Assembly: GCF_025630775.1 (NCBI RefSeq)
Contig: NZ_JAOSZE010000004.1
Span: 62,001-126,000, forward strand
Direction of reading: 5' to 3'
Source: Actinoplanes sp. KI2
GTDB taxonomy: Bacteria > Actinomycetota > Actinomycetes > Mycobacteriales > Micromonosporaceae
Length of the DNA stretch: 64,000 bases
Below, one piece after another: positions 15,723-25,057 of this stretch. The notes under the pieces were generated by a model. That model worked only from the letters and a program-made list of their open reading frames with translations, made no database searches and was not told the origin of the DNA. Position 1 is the stretch's first letter. Each line of letters begins with the position of its first letter. The position numbers and the translations under genes are program-made.

Positions 15723-17654
15723 GTGAGCGCCACTGCAGACTCCGACCGCGCCACGGCGACAGTCCCTGCGCAGCCAGGGGTACGCGACGCCGAACCCGTG
15801 CTTCCCGAGTTCCGGCCGTCCTGGTGGGAGACCGGGCTGCGCCGCAGGGCCGAGACGGGTCTGCTGGGCGTCTTCACCGAGCTGCCCGGTCTGGTGGTGA
15901 AGGCGGTCCGGGTCGCGTGGCGCGCCGATCGCTGGCGGACGGCGACCGCGACCGCGACGACCCTGCTGTCCGGCGCGATGGCGGCGTTCGGCCTGCTCGC
16001 GACGCAGCGGGTGCTGATCCAGCTGTTCGCCGGCGGCCCGACCCCGGACCGGGTCCGCGCCGCGCTGCCGGCGCTGACCCTGCTCGCGGCCGCCACGGCG
16101 ATCCGCGGCGGTCTGGGCATGGCGACCGGGTACGCGCTGAACGGGCTGACGCCCCGGGTGCATCAGGCGGTCGAGCGGGAGTTGTTCGAGCACACCACCG
16201 CGGTGGAGCTCGCGGCGTTCGACGACGAAGCGTTCGCCGAGGGCATGGAGCGGGCGACCCGCGGCACCGAGGCCGCGATCGAGCTGGTGCAGAACACGAT
16301 GAACCTGTTCGCCGGGGTGGTCAGCCTGCTCGCGGTGACGGTCGCGGTGGTGGCGATCAACCCGCTGCTGCTGCTCGCCCTGCTGGTGGCGACCGTGCCG
16401 ACCGGGTACGCGGCGCTGCGGGCCGGGCACGAGAAGTTCAAGAGCTATCTGGCCAGCTCGACCCGGCGACGCCGGCAATGGGTGCTGCAGACGCTGATGG
16501 CCGAGCGAAAATCGGCGGCGGAGCTGCGCACGTACGGGCTGCGGGAGTTTTTGCTCGGTCTTTATGACCGGGTGATGGGGGCGCAGATCGCGGTCGAGCT
16601 CGCGGTGGCCAAACGGGTCACCACCACGACCAGCATTGGTGCGGCGGTCGGCGGGATCGCGCTGACCGGCGTGTACGTGCTGCTCGGGGTGCTGCTGCTG
16701 GACGGGCAGATCCCGCTCGCGGCGGCGGCGACCTGCGTGGTGGCGGTGCAGGCCGCCCAACGGGCGCTGACCATGCTGACGTTCCAGATCGACCGGGTGT
16801 ATGCGAGCGGGCAGTTCTTCAACGAGTACGTCAAGTTCCTCGGCGCCGCCGAGACCTATCTCGCCCCGGCCATCGAGCAGCGGCCGTCGCCGGGCCGGCT
16901 GGTCGAGCTGGGCGTGCACGGGGTGAGCCTGCACTACCCCGACCGGGACCGGCCGGCGGTCGACGACCTGACGCTGACCCTCCGGGCCGGGCAGACCATC
17001 GCCCTGGTCGGCGAGAACGGCTCCGGCAAATCCACCCTCGCCGCGATGATCGCCGGTCTCCGGACGCCGACCGGCGGGCAGATCACCTGGAACGGCCGGC
17101 CTCTGTCCACCTGGGACACCGCACGGATTCAGCAGCAGATCGCGGTCGTCCTGCAGGACCATCACAAGTGGCCGTTCAGCGCTACCACCAACATTGCCAT
17201 GGGCGACATCTGCGCCGACGCCCACCCGCCGCGGGTCGAGACCGCCGCCGGCCTCGCCGCCGCGCACGACATGATCCGGGAGCTGCCGCACGGCTACGAC
17301 ACGCTGCTGGATCGGACGTTCAAGGACGGGCAGGACCTGAGCGGTGGGCAGTGGCAGCGGATCACCGCGGCACGCGGCTTCTACCGCGACGCGCCTCTGC
17401 TGATCATGGACGAGCCGTCCTCGGCGCTCGACCCGCGCGCCGAGGACGCCCTGTTCCAAGCGTTGCGGAGCCGGCAGGGCGACAAGACCACCATCCTGAT
17501 CACCCACCGGCTGGCCAACATCACCCACGCCGACCGGATCTACGTGATGCACGAGGGCGCCCTCGAGGAGCACGGCACCCACGCCGAGTTGATGGCAGCC
17601 GGCGGCCGATACGCGGAGTTGTTCACTCTGCAGGCCGCCGGCTATCAGTCGTGA
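15723..17654 (+). CDS. ABC exporter, fused membrane and ATPase domains
   Basis: A 643-residue half-transporter. GTG 15723 follows AGGAAGG (15710-15716); the longer frame from 15486 lacks coding character. The 315 bases before it contain nothing else recognisable. The membrane domain spans about residues 55-370 with helices such as LLALLVATVPTGYAAL and ALTGVYVLLGVLLLDG. The ATPase domain has GENGSGKST (Walker A), VVLQDHHKW (Q loop), DLSGGQWQR (signature), LLIMDEPSSALDP (Walker B) and ITHRLANI (H loop). The substrate is unknown; TM helices in this subfamily are less typical than in MsbA-like exporters. Confidence 0.92.
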   Translation: MSATADSDRATATVPAQPGVRDAEPVLPEFRPSWWETGLRRRAETGLLGVFTELPGLVVKAVRVAWRADRWRTATATATTLLSGAMAAFGLLATQRVLIQLFAGGPTPDRVRAALPALTLLAAATAIRGGLGMATGYALNGLTPRVHQAVERELFEHTTAVELAAFDDEAFAEGMERATRGTEAAIELVQNTMNLFAGVVSLLAVTVAVVAINPLLLLALLVATVPTGYAALRAGHEKFKSYLASSTRRRRQWVLQTLMAERKSAAELRTYGLREFLLGLYDRVMGAQIAVELAVAKRVTTTTSIGAAVGGIALTGVYVLLGVLLLDGQIPLAAAATCVVAVQAAQRALTMLTFQIDRVYASGQFFNEYVKFLGAAETYLAPAIEQRPSPGRLVELGVHGVSLHYPDRDRPAVDDLTLTLRAGQTIALVGENGSGKSTLAAMIAGLRTPTGGQITWNGRPLSTWDTARIQQQIAVVLQDHHKWPFSATTNIAMGDICADAHPPRVETAAGLAAAHDMIRELPHGYDTLLDRTFKDGQDLSGGQWQRITAARGFYRDAPLLIMDEPSSALDPRAEDALFQALRSRQGDKTTILITHRLANITHADRIYVMHEGALEEHGTHAELMAAGGRYAELFTLQAAGYQS

Positions 17655-17655
17655 C

Positions 17656-17676
17656 GAAGGGCCCGCGGGCCGCTTC
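17656..17676. terminator. hairpin between convergent ABC and MFS genes
   Basis: GAAG-GGCCC around GC pairs with GGGCC-(G)-CTTC with one bulged base. It lies directly after the ABC exporter stop and 11 bases before the end of the convergent MFS gene. It is followed by TTGG, not a true T tract, so termination is plausible but not certain. Confidence 0.4.
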
Positions 17677-17687
17677 TTGGGAGATGC

Positions 17688-19106
17688 TCAGACCAGTTCG
17701 AGCTGGGGCGCCTCGGCCTCGACCGCCTCGACCGGGCGGACCGAGCGCAGCGACCAGAGCGCCACCGGGACCCCGACGGCGACCAGGACCGCGGCCACCA
17801 CCAGCGAGAACTGGTAGCCGGCCAGGTAGCGGTGCAGCTCGGTGCCGCTGGCCGCGTTGGCCCGGTTGCTGAGGATCGCGCCGAGGATCGTGATGCCGAG
17901 CAGGCCGAAGACCTCGCGGGAGACGTTCAGCATGCCGGAGCCGACACCGGCCCGCTCGGCCGGCAGCGCGCTGACGATGACGTTGTTCAGCGGGACCAGC
18001 ATGCCGCCGCCGACGCCGTAGAACACGAACCAGGGCAGCAGGTCGGTGTAGGTGGTGCCCTCGCCGTACCCGGAGATCCCGAAGATCGCGATGGCCATGA
18101 TCGCGAGGCCCAGCGCCACCGTGCGCCCGGCGCCGAAGCGTGCCTCCAGCCGCGGCGCGAGTGTCGCGCTGACCGCCATGACCAGCGCCATCGGCACGAA
18201 CGCCGAGCCGGCCTCGGTCGGCGAGAAGCCGAGCACGTTCTGCAGGTAGATGGCCGTGTAGAAGTAGATGCCGAAGACGCCGAACGCCCACAGGCCCATC
18301 GCGAGCAGGCCGCCGCTGAACACCCGCTGCCGCAGCATGTTCAGGTCCATCATCGGGTTCTTCGAGCGCAGTTCGATGACCACGAAGGCGATCGCCGACA
18401 GGGCCGCGACGGCGAACGAGGTCAGGATGACGCCGGAGGTCCAGCCCCGCGATTCCCCTTCGATCAGGGCGTACGTGAGGGCGAAGAGCGCGACCGAGGA
18501 GGTCAGCACGCCGGGCAGGTCCAGCCCGCGGGCGGTGCCCCGCATCGAGGCCGGGACGCTGATCAGGGTGAGGATCGCGGTGGCGACGCCGATCGGCGCG
18601 TTGATCAGGAAGATCCAGCCCCAGGAGGCGTGCTGGGACAGCCAGCCGCCGGTGAACGGGCCGACCGCGAGGGCGAGCGCGCCGACCGCGCCCCAGATGC
18701 CGACGGCCGTGCCGCGCTCGCGTGGGTCGGGGAACAGCCGGGGGAGCAGGGCCAGCGAGGCCGGGGTGAGCAGCGCGGCGCCGACGCCCTGGACGGCCCG
18801 GGCGCCGATCAGCATCTCCTGGCTCTGGGCGAGGCCGGCGCCGACCGACGCGAGCGTGAAGATCGCCAGGCCGCCGAGGAACGCGGTGCGGGTGCCGAGC
18901 ACGTCCGCGATCCGGCCGCCGGCCAGCAGCAGGCCGGCGAAGACCAGCACGTACGCGCTGGCGATCCACTCGAGCCCGGAGATGCTCAGCTGAAGGTCCC
19001 GCTGGATCGACGGCAGGGCCACATTGACCACGTTGTTGTCGAGGTAGGTCATGAAGGTGCCGAGCGCCACCGCCACGAGCGCCCACCACCGCCGGTTCTT
19101 CTCCAC
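17688..19106 (-). CDS. MFS drug:proton antiporter, DHA2-type 14-helix family
   Basis: A 472-residue inner membrane exporter. GTG 19106 is preceded by GGGGGA at 7-12 bases; the longer frame would read through the operators. Signature motifs: WALVAVALGTFMTYLDNNVV with the DHA2 D1-like motif, GGRIADVLGTRTAFLGG (motif A) and FLINAPIGVATA, as in EmrB/QacA pumps. About 14 hydrophobic helices. The short cytoplasmic tail is acidic (EAVEAEAPQLELV). The divergent TetR gene and the operator array at 19117-19188 indicate substrate-induced expression. Confidence 0.93.
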   Translation of the reverse strand: MEKNRRWWALVAVALGTFMTYLDNNVVNVALPSIQRDLQLSISGLEWIASAYVLVFAGLLLAGGRIADVLGTRTAFLGGLAIFTLASVGAGLAQSQEMLIGARAVQGVGAALLTPASLALLPRLFPDPRERGTAVGIWGAVGALALAVGPFTGGWLSQHASWGWIFLINAPIGVATAILTLISVPASMRGTARGLDLPGVLTSSVALFALTYALIEGESRGWTSGVILTSFAVAALSAIAFVVIELRSKNPMMDLNMLRQRVFSGGLLAMGLWAFGVFGIYFYTAIYLQNVLGFSPTEAGSAFVPMALVMAVSATLAPRLEARFGAGRTVALGLAIMAIAIFGISGYGEGTTYTDLLPWFVFYGVGGGMLVPLNNVIVSALPAERAGVGSGMLNVSREVFGLLGITILGAILSNRANAASGTELHRYLAGYQFSLVVAAVLVAVGVPVALWSLRSVRPVEAVEAEAPQLELV

Positions 19107-19116
19107 GGGATCCCCC

Positions 19117-19188
19117 TGTACAACGTCCTTGTACGGCGTCCTTGTACGTCGTACATGTACCTCGTACATCAGACCTGTACGTTGTATG
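19117..19188. promoter_or_regulatory. five tandem TGTAC-N3-GTACA operators, 13-bp phased
   Basis: TGTAC half-sites start at 19117, 19130, 19143 and 19156, exactly 13 bases apart, and again at 19176. Units at 19143-19155 (TGTACGTCGTACA) and 19156-19168 (TGTACCTCGTACA) are perfect palindromes; the other three keep the left half and part of the right. The array fills the space between the MFS start (19106) and the TetR start (19197), and its last copy overlaps the probable -10 TATGGT (19185-19190). It is a credible TetR operator cluster. Confidence 0.75.
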
Positions 19189-19196
19189 GTTGTCAA

Positions 19197-19919
19197 GTGG
19201 CAGGCGAGAAATTGAGCAAGGCGACGGTGGCCGAGCGGGCGCTGCGGCTCGGCGACGAGGAGGGGCTGGAGGCGGTGACCATCCGCCGGCTGGCCCAGGA
19301 GCTGGGTGTCACGCCCATGGCCCTGTACTGGCATTTCAAGAACAAGGACGAGCTGATGGTCGGCATCGTCGACCACGCGCTGTCCACCGTCCGGGCCGAC
19401 CGCGAGGCCGCCGACCCTTGGCAGAAACAACTGCGCGCGATGGTCGAGGCGCTGATCCGGGCGATGCGCGAGCATCCCGCGCTGGCCGACCTCATGCACA
19501 ACGTCGCCAAGGAGGACGGCGAGAGCTTCACCCGGGCCTCCAACGACGCGCTGGTGCTGCTGACCACGGGCGGATTCGACGTCGAGGAGGCGTACTGGGT
19601 GGCCTCGCACCTCCTGCATGCCGCGATCGGCCTGGTCGCCGCCCAGCCCGACTGCCCGATGAACGTGCCGGCCGAGCAGGCCGCCGAGTGGCGCCGGCAG
19701 AAACGCCTGAAGCTGGAGAGCCTCCCCGCGGACAAATACCCGATGATGGTGGCGTTCGCCACTAGCTACGCCCGGGTGCCCGACATCGAGCGGTACTACG
19801 CCTTCGGCCTCGACCTGGTGATGGCCGGCGTCGAGGCGGTCGCGCCCCGATCGGCCCAGTCAACCGGCCCGGAATTGGATCAGCCGGAAGCCGCGGTCGG
19901 GCGTACGGTCGAGGCGTGA
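19197..19919 (+). CDS. TetR-family repressor (TetR_C_1 type)
   Basis: A 240-residue regulator. GTG 19197 has TATGGT six bases upstream, fitting a leaderless start. The HTH is at about 5-50 ([40 protein letters not shown]), the class close to TetR/tetracycline repressor. The C-terminal half ([13 protein letters not shown] at the end) is the ligand domain. Very likely represses the divergent MFS pump and itself through the operator array. Its stop overlaps the next start (GTGA), so the thiol oxidoreductase gene is co-transcribed. Confidence 0.92.
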   Translation: MAGEKLSKATVAERALRLGDEEGLEAVTIRRLAQELGVTPMALYWHFKNKDELMVGIVDHALSTVRADREAADPWQKQLRAMVEALIRAMREHPALADLMHNVAKEDGESFTRASNDALVLLTTGGFDVEEAYWVASHLLHAAIGLVAAQPDCPMNVPAEQAAEWRRQKRLKLESLPADKYPMMVAFATSYARVPDIERYYAFGLDLVMAGVEAVAPRSAQSTGPELDQPEAAVGRTVEA

Positions 19920-20515
19920 CAACAGTCGACTTCTATTTCGACCCGGCCTGCCCCTTCGCCTGGATCACGTCCCGCTGGATGCTCGAGGTCGCGAGCCTCC
20001 GCGACGTCGACCTCCGCTTCCGCGTGATGAGCCTGTACGTGCTCAACGAGAACCGCGACCTGCCCGAGGACTACCGCAAGCTGATCGACCGCTCGCTCGC
20101 CACGGTCCGGGTGGTGACCGCGGCCAAGGCCAAGCACGGTGACGAGATTCTCAGCCCGCTCTACACCGCGCTCGGCACCCGCATCCACAACCAGGGCAAC
20201 AAGGACTTCCCGGTGGTGGTCCGCGAGGCGCTGGCCGAGCTGGGCCTGCCGGCCGAGCTCGCCGACGCGGCCGACACCGACGAGTACGACGAGGAGCTGC
20301 GCCGCAGCCACCACGAGGGGATGGACCCGGTCGGCGACGATGTCGGCACCCCGACCATTCACATCGACGGGGTCGCATTCTTCGGGCCGGTGCTGTCCAG
20401 CATCCCGCGCGGCGAGGACGCGCTGAAGGTGTTCGACGGTGCCGTGGCGCTCGCCTCGTACCCGGACTTCTTCGAGCTCAAGCGCACGCGTACCGGTGGG
20501 TTGAAGTTCGACTGA
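19916..20515 (+). CDS. DsbA-like mycothiol-dependent nitroreductase/oxidoreductase family, Rv2466c-like
   Basis: A 199-residue thioredoxin-fold protein closely matching the family of Mycobacterium Rv2466c: [71 protein letters not shown] and [14 protein letters not shown]. Rv2466c has a CPWC redox site; here the site reads C12-P-F-A15, so the resolving cysteine is missing. With mycothiol as partner a single-Cys mechanism is possible. GTG 19916 overlaps the TetR stop. Cotranscription with an efflux repressor suggests a role in response to electrophilic or nitroaromatic compounds. Confidence 0.87.
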   Translation: MTTVDFYFDPACPFAWITSRWMLEVASLRDVDLRFRVMSLYVLNENRDLPEDYRKLIDRSLATVRVVTAAKAKHGDEILSPLYTALGTRIHNQGNKDFPVVVREALAELGLPAELADAADTDEYDEELRRSHHEGMDPVGDDVGTPTIHIDGVAFFGPVLSSIPRGEDALKVFDGAVALASYPDFFELKRTRTGGLKFD

Positions 20516-20558
20516 GAATTTTTCTCAAGTATGGCGCTAGCCGGCCGTAACACCGGTC

Positions 20559-22913
20559 ATGTCTTCCATCAGCGTGGTCATTTGTAGCTACACCGATCGG
20601 CGCTGGGACGACTTCCGGCGGGCCTGCGCGTCCGTCGAGCGGCAACTGCTGGACGGCGACGAGTTGGTCGTCGTGATCGACCACAACGACGCCCTGCTGG
20701 CGCGCGCCCGGGCCGAGATCCCTCGCGCCCGGGTCGTGCCCAACGGCGGCAAGCAGGGCCTCTCCGACGCCCGCAACACCGGCGTCGCCACCGCGACCGG
20801 GGACGTGGTCGCGTTCCTCGACGACGACGCGGCCGCGCGGCCCGGCTGGCTGGCCGGGCTGCGCACCACCTTCGACGGCGCCGACGTCGCGGTGGCCGGC
20901 ACCGCGGTGGTCGCCGAGTGGGAGGGCGGCCGTCCGCCGCGCTGGTTCCCCGCCGAGTTCGGCTGGGTGGTCGGCTGCAGCTACCGCGGGCAGCCGGAGA
21001 CCAAGGCGGCCGTGCGCAATCCGATCGGCGCGTCGATGGCCGTGCGCCGCTCCGTCTTCGGCAAAGTCGGCGGCTTCTCCGACGCCATCGGCCGGGTCGG
21101 CGCCACGCCGGTGGGCTGTGAGGAGACCGAGTTCTGCATCCGGGTGGCGGCGCACGACGCCGACGCCAAGGTCGTGCTCGACCCGAGCACCGCGGTCGAC
21201 CACCACGTCCCGGCCGCGCGGCAGACCGTGCGCTACTTCGTCCGCCGCTGCTACCACGAGGGCCGGTCCAAGCGGATCGTCTCGATGCTGCGCGGCACCA
21301 CGGCCGGTCTCTCCGCGGAACGGACGTACGTGCGGGAGACGCTGCCCGCGGCCGTCGCGCGCGGTGTCACCGGCGCGGTGCGCGACCCGAACGGTCTGGT
21401 GCGGGCCGGCGTGGTGGTGCTCGGGCTGGGCAGCACGGTGCTCGGCTACGCCGTCGAGTCGATCCGGCGCGGCCCGCTCACCGTGTCGGGCGAAACTGCC
21501 GCCGCGAGTGCCCCCGGGCCGGCGACGCCGCTCGTCCGCCCCCAAACGACAGCGACGGCGCAGCCCTCGGTCGTGGCGCAGCCCTCAGCCGTGGCGCAGC
21601 CCGCAATCGCCGAGAACGGGAAGCGCGCCTGGACCCCCGACGACGCGATCTGGTGCTGCGACTTCGACCTGGCCGGCGACGAGACCTCGGCCGTGGTGCC
21701 GCCCCGCGACGAGACCACCATGCGGGTGCTGGTCCGGCTGCACGGCGAGCCGCTCGGCTACCTGACCCTCCCGCGCACCGGCACGCCGGACGACCTCGAC
21801 CTGATCCGGGCCGAGACGTTCCGCCGGCTGGCCGGGCCGCTGGAGCAACACCTGACGGCCGAAGGGCTTGCGGTACCGCGCGAAACCGAGCGGGAAGGCT
21901 GGCGGGCACCCGCGCCGGCCGCGGCCTGCCCCAGCCACGTGGTCGCTGACGACCTGGTCTCGGTGGTGGTCTGCACCCGGGACCGCAGCGACTCGCTGCC
22001 GGCCTGTCTCGATCGGCTCGCCGAGATCACCTACCGGCCGATCGAGTTCGTCATCGTCGACAACGCCCCCCGCGACGACTCCACCAAAGACCTGATCGAG
22101 AAGTACGCCGCGGTCGACGACCGGTTCCGGTACGTCCGCGAGCCACGGCCGGGCCTGTCCCGGGCGCGCAACGCCGGACTCGCCGCGGCGAAGGGCCGGT
22201 ACCTCGCGTATACCGACGACGACGTCGCCGTCGACCGGCTTTGGATCGACGGGCTGCTGCGGGGCTTCCACCGGCGCGCGGATGTGGCCTGCGTGACCGG
22301 GCTGGTCTGCACCGCCGCGATCAGCAACGGGCCGGAGGCGTACTTCGACGCCCGGCTCGCGTCCTGGTCGGCCCGCAGCCAGGCGGAGTTCTTCGACCTG
22401 TCGATGGGTGACCGGTACGGAGCGCTCTACCCGTTCTCGGCCGGCATCTTCGGCACCGGCGCCAGCTTCGCCTTCGACCGGGAGCGGCTGGTCCGGATCG
22501 GCGGCTTCGACGAGGCGCTGGGCGCGGGCACGCTCACCCGCGGCGGCGAGGACCTGGACATCTTCGTCCGGGTGCTGCTCGACGGCGGGGCGATCGCGTA
22601 CGAGCCGGCCGCGGTCGTCTGGCACCACCATCGCGCCACCGAGGAGTCGTTGCTCAAGCAGATGTACGGGTACGGCACCGGCCTCACCGCGTACCTGACG
22701 AAGCTGATGCTCGACCGGTCGACGCGCACCCAGTTGCTGCGCCGGTTGCCGGCCGGCCTGCTGTGGGTCGCCCGGATCCGGAACCAGACCGGTGAGCGGC
22801 TCGGCCCGACCGTGGCCGCACCGGCCGGGGCGATGCGCCGCGAGCTCACCGGCTACCTGGCCGGCCCGGTGCTCTACCTGCGCGCTCGCCGCGCCCTGCG
22901 GGACCAACGGTGA
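20559..22913 (+). CDS. protein with two glycosyltransferase family 2 domains
   Basis: A 784-residue cytoplasmic protein with two GT-A modules. The first (about 1-260) starts SISVVICSYTDRRWDDFRRA and has FLDDDAAARPGW as DxD region and GCEETEFCIRV. The second (about 465-745) starts LVSVVVCTRDRSDSLPACLD and has YTDDDVAVDRLW, then FDEALGAGTLTRGGEDLDIF. Between them are a hydrophobic or amphipathic segment (GVVVLGLGSTVLGYAVES) and a linker repeating VAQPS. Two catalytic sites suggest alternating sugar additions in one polymer or glycolipid. It overlaps the next gene (GTGA at 22910) and heads a three-gene polysaccharide operon. Confidence 0.9.
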   Translation: MSSISVVICSYTDRRWDDFRRACASVERQLLDGDELVVVIDHNDALLARARAEIPRARVVPNGGKQGLSDARNTGVATATGDVVAFLDDDAAARPGWLAGLRTTFDGADVAVAGTAVVAEWEGGRPPRWFPAEFGWVVGCSYRGQPETKAAVRNPIGASMAVRRSVFGKVGGFSDAIGRVGATPVGCEETEFCIRVAAHDADAKVVLDPSTAVDHHVPAARQTVRYFVRRCYHEGRSKRIVSMLRGTTAGLSAERTYVRETLPAAVARGVTGAVRDPNGLVRAGVVVLGLGSTVLGYAVESIRRGPLTVSGETAAASAPGPATPLVRPQTTATAQPSVVAQPSAVAQPAIAENGKRAWTPDDAIWCCDFDLAGDETSAVVPPRDETTMRVLVRLHGEPLGYLTLPRTGTPDDLDLIRAETFRRLAGPLEQHLTAEGLAVPRETEREGWRAPAPAAACPSHVVADDLVSVVVCTRDRSDSLPACLDRLAEITYRPIEFVIVDNAPRDDSTKDLIEKYAAVDDRFRYVREPRPGLSRARNAGLAAAKGRYLAYTDDDVAVDRLWIDGLLRGFHRRADVACVTGLVCTAAISNGPEAYFDARLASWSARSQAEFFDLSMGDRYGALYPFSAGIFGTGASFAFDRERLVRIGGFDEALGAGTLTRGGEDLDIFVRVLLDGGAIAYEPAAVVWHHHRATEESLLKQMYGYGTGLTAYLTKLMLDRSTRTQLLRRLPAGLLWVARIRNQTGERLGPTVAAPAGAMRRELTGYLAGPVLYLRARRALRDQR

Positions 22914-25057
22914 CCCTGCTCGGTGAACACGCGGCTTCGGCCTCGGCGCCGACGGAGGTGATCCCGAGGGTCCAGGACACGACCCGGACCCGGCTGGTCA
23001 TCTCCGCGCTGAGCCTGCTCGCGTTCCTGTCCGGGGTGACCGGGCTGCTCGCCGACGTGCCGGGCCTGCGGCTGGTGGGCTTCGTCGGCTACTTCCTGTT
23101 CGGCGTCGGCGCGGCGCCCTGGGCGCTGTTGCCCAAGCTCGACCTGCCACTGCGGCTCGCACTGACCGTCACCACGTCCCTCGGCGCGTTGGTGATCTTT
23201 TCCACCGCGATGCTCGACGCGGGGGCCTGGCAGACCGCCGTGGCCACCTCGGTGCTGTGCGCGGTCACCGTGCCGCTGCACGTCGCCGGGCTCGCCATGA
23301 GCCTGCGCGAGCGACGGCCGCCTAGTCTGCGGATCACGCTCGGGCCGCTCGGGCCGGGCGTCTTCGTGTCCGGCGCCGGCGTGTTGCTCTGTCTGGTCGC
23401 CGCCCTCATGCACCGGCACACCGACCCGGGACTTTGGGGCTTCCTCGCTCAGATCGGGCCGCTCTGGTACGTCGGCGTCGGCCTGGTCGTGCTGTCGCTG
23501 GCGATCTCCCGCTCGTACGCCGAGGCGGCCACCGCGATCGGCGTGCTCGCGCTGATCGTGGTGTTGACCGGCACCCAGGCGATCGTCTACGACCTGCCGC
23601 GGATCCAGTCCTCGGCCAAGCACGTCGAGATGGTCCAGCAGATCCGGCACCAGCACCTGCTGCAGAGCACGGTCGCGGTCTACAACGGATGGCCCGGCTT
23701 CTTCTCGGCGATGGCCTGGCTGGCGGACGCGGCGGGCATCCGTGACCCGCTCCACCTGGCCACCGCCTGGCAGCTGCTGATCGGCCTGTACCGGGTGGTC
23801 GCGATGCGCTGGTTCGCCGGCCAGGTGATCCGGGACCGCCGGCTGATCTGGCCGGCCGTGCTGTTCTGTGCCCTGCCGGACACGATCGGCCAGGACTACT
23901 TCTCGCCGCAGTCGGTCGGGTTCGTCCTCGGCATCCTGATCTTCGGATTCGCCCTGTCCCGTCTCCCGTTGCCCGTCAAGGCGGCGGCGATGATCGGCGC
24001 CGGCCTCACGATGGCCGTCACCCACCAGCTCAGCCCCTACATCGTCGGCGGCGCGCTCTGCGTCCTGGTGGTGTTCCGCCAGCTCAAGCCGTGGTGGCTG
24101 CCGGCGACGGTGCTCGGCACGGCGGTGCTCTGGGCCCTGGTCAACTGGGCCGACATCAGCCAGTTCGTAGACCTCAGCCACCTCGGCAGATCCGGCAACC
24201 TGACCACGCCGACACCCACCGCGTCCAGCGGCCTGGGCCGCCTGACGGTGTTCCTGGCGATGGAGGCCACACTTGCGGTGAGCCTGCTGATCCTCGGCGC
24301 GTTGAGCCTGGTCGTCCTGTGGCGGCAGCGCATGAGCCTGGTCATCCTGTGGCGGCAGCGCAGGAGCCCCCGGCAGTGGGAGCCCGAGAACCTCCGGCTG
24401 TGGGCGCTCGCCGCCTGCCCGGGCGCCGGGCTGGCGATCGTCATTGCCCACCCGTACGGCAAGGAGGGCCTCTACCGGGCCGTCCTGTTCGCGCTGCCGT
24501 GGCTGGCGGTGCTCGCCGCCCAGGCGTTCGCGCTGCGGGCGAACCGCTGGTGGCAGGCGACCCAACTGGCCGTCGCCTCGATGCTCACGGTCAATTTCGT
24601 GATCGGCACGTTCAGCCTGGACGCCTCGAACGTGATGCGGAAGGGCGACCTGGACGCTTTCGCCGCCTACGCGCAGACCCACACCGACGGTGGCGTCAAC
24701 TACTGCCTGGTGATCGGGCCGGGTGACGTGCCGAGCGGTCCGAACACCGGCCCGAACACCAGGATCGCGGTCTACCGCGACGCCATCGACACGACGTACG
24801 GCTTCACGATCGATACCGTCGACGCGAAGACGGTCGAGACCCTCACCGAGCAGCTCATCGCGTACTCCGGCCTGAGCGACCCGACCGACCGGCTCTACGC
24901 CTTCTGGTCGCCCACCTCCTCCTACTACGGCTGGGAGTACGGGCTGCACACGCCCGAGCAGTTCGCCGCCCTGCGGGACGCGTTCGCCGCCTCGCCGCTG
25001 TGGAAGGTGACCTTCTCCGAGGGTGGCTCGATGTTGTTCGCGTACGTGGGCTCCTGA
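22910..25057 (+). CDS. polytopic membrane protein of polysaccharide operon, unknown function
   Basis: A 715-residue protein with about 12-14 hydrophobic segments, for example LVISALSLLAFLSGVTGLLA, GVGLVVLSLAIS and LSPYIVGGALCVLVVF. A C-terminal hydrophilic region of about 170 residues (from VIGTFSLDASNVMRKGD) contains a HTDGGVNYCLVIGPGDVPSG stretch and is probably outside the membrane. The layout resembles Wzy-like polymerases or GT-C enzymes, but no signature confirms either. A 30-bp duplication (24303-24332 and 24333-24362) gives the repeated peptide LVVLWRQRMS/LVILWRQRRS in a loop. Translationally coupled to both neighbours (GTGA and TGATG overlaps). Confidence 0.72.
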   Translation: MTLLGEHAASASAPTEVIPRVQDTTRTRLVISALSLLAFLSGVTGLLADVPGLRLVGFVGYFLFGVGAAPWALLPKLDLPLRLALTVTTSLGALVIFSTAMLDAGAWQTAVATSVLCAVTVPLHVAGLAMSLRERRPPSLRITLGPLGPGVFVSGAGVLLCLVAALMHRHTDPGLWGFLAQIGPLWYVGVGLVVLSLAISRSYAEAATAIGVLALIVVLTGTQAIVYDLPRIQSSAKHVEMVQQIRHQHLLQSTVAVYNGWPGFFSAMAWLADAAGIRDPLHLATAWQLLIGLYRVVAMRWFAGQVIRDRRLIWPAVLFCALPDTIGQDYFSPQSVGFVLGILIFGFALSRLPLPVKAAAMIGAGLTMAVTHQLSPYIVGGALCVLVVFRQLKPWWLPATVLGTAVLWALVNWADISQFVDLSHLGRSGNLTTPTPTASSGLGRLTVFLAMEATLAVSLLILGALSLVVLWRQRMSLVILWRQRRSPRQWEPENLRLWALAACPGAGLAIVIAHPYGKEGLYRAVLFALPWLAVLAAQAFALRANRWWQATQLAVASMLTVNFVIGTFSLDASNVMRKGDLDAFAAYAQTHTDGGVNYCLVIGPGDVPSGPNTGPNTRIAVYRDAIDTTYGFTIDTVDAKTVETLTEQLIAYSGLSDPTDRLYAFWSPTSSYYGWEYGLHTPEQFAALRDAFAASPLWKVTFSEGGSMLFAYVGS

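Noticed and set aside
17832..19196. Long N-terminal extension of the TetR gene at 19197
   Set aside because: The extension is antisense to the MFS gene and runs through the operator array; the leaderless GTG 19197 fits the HTH position.
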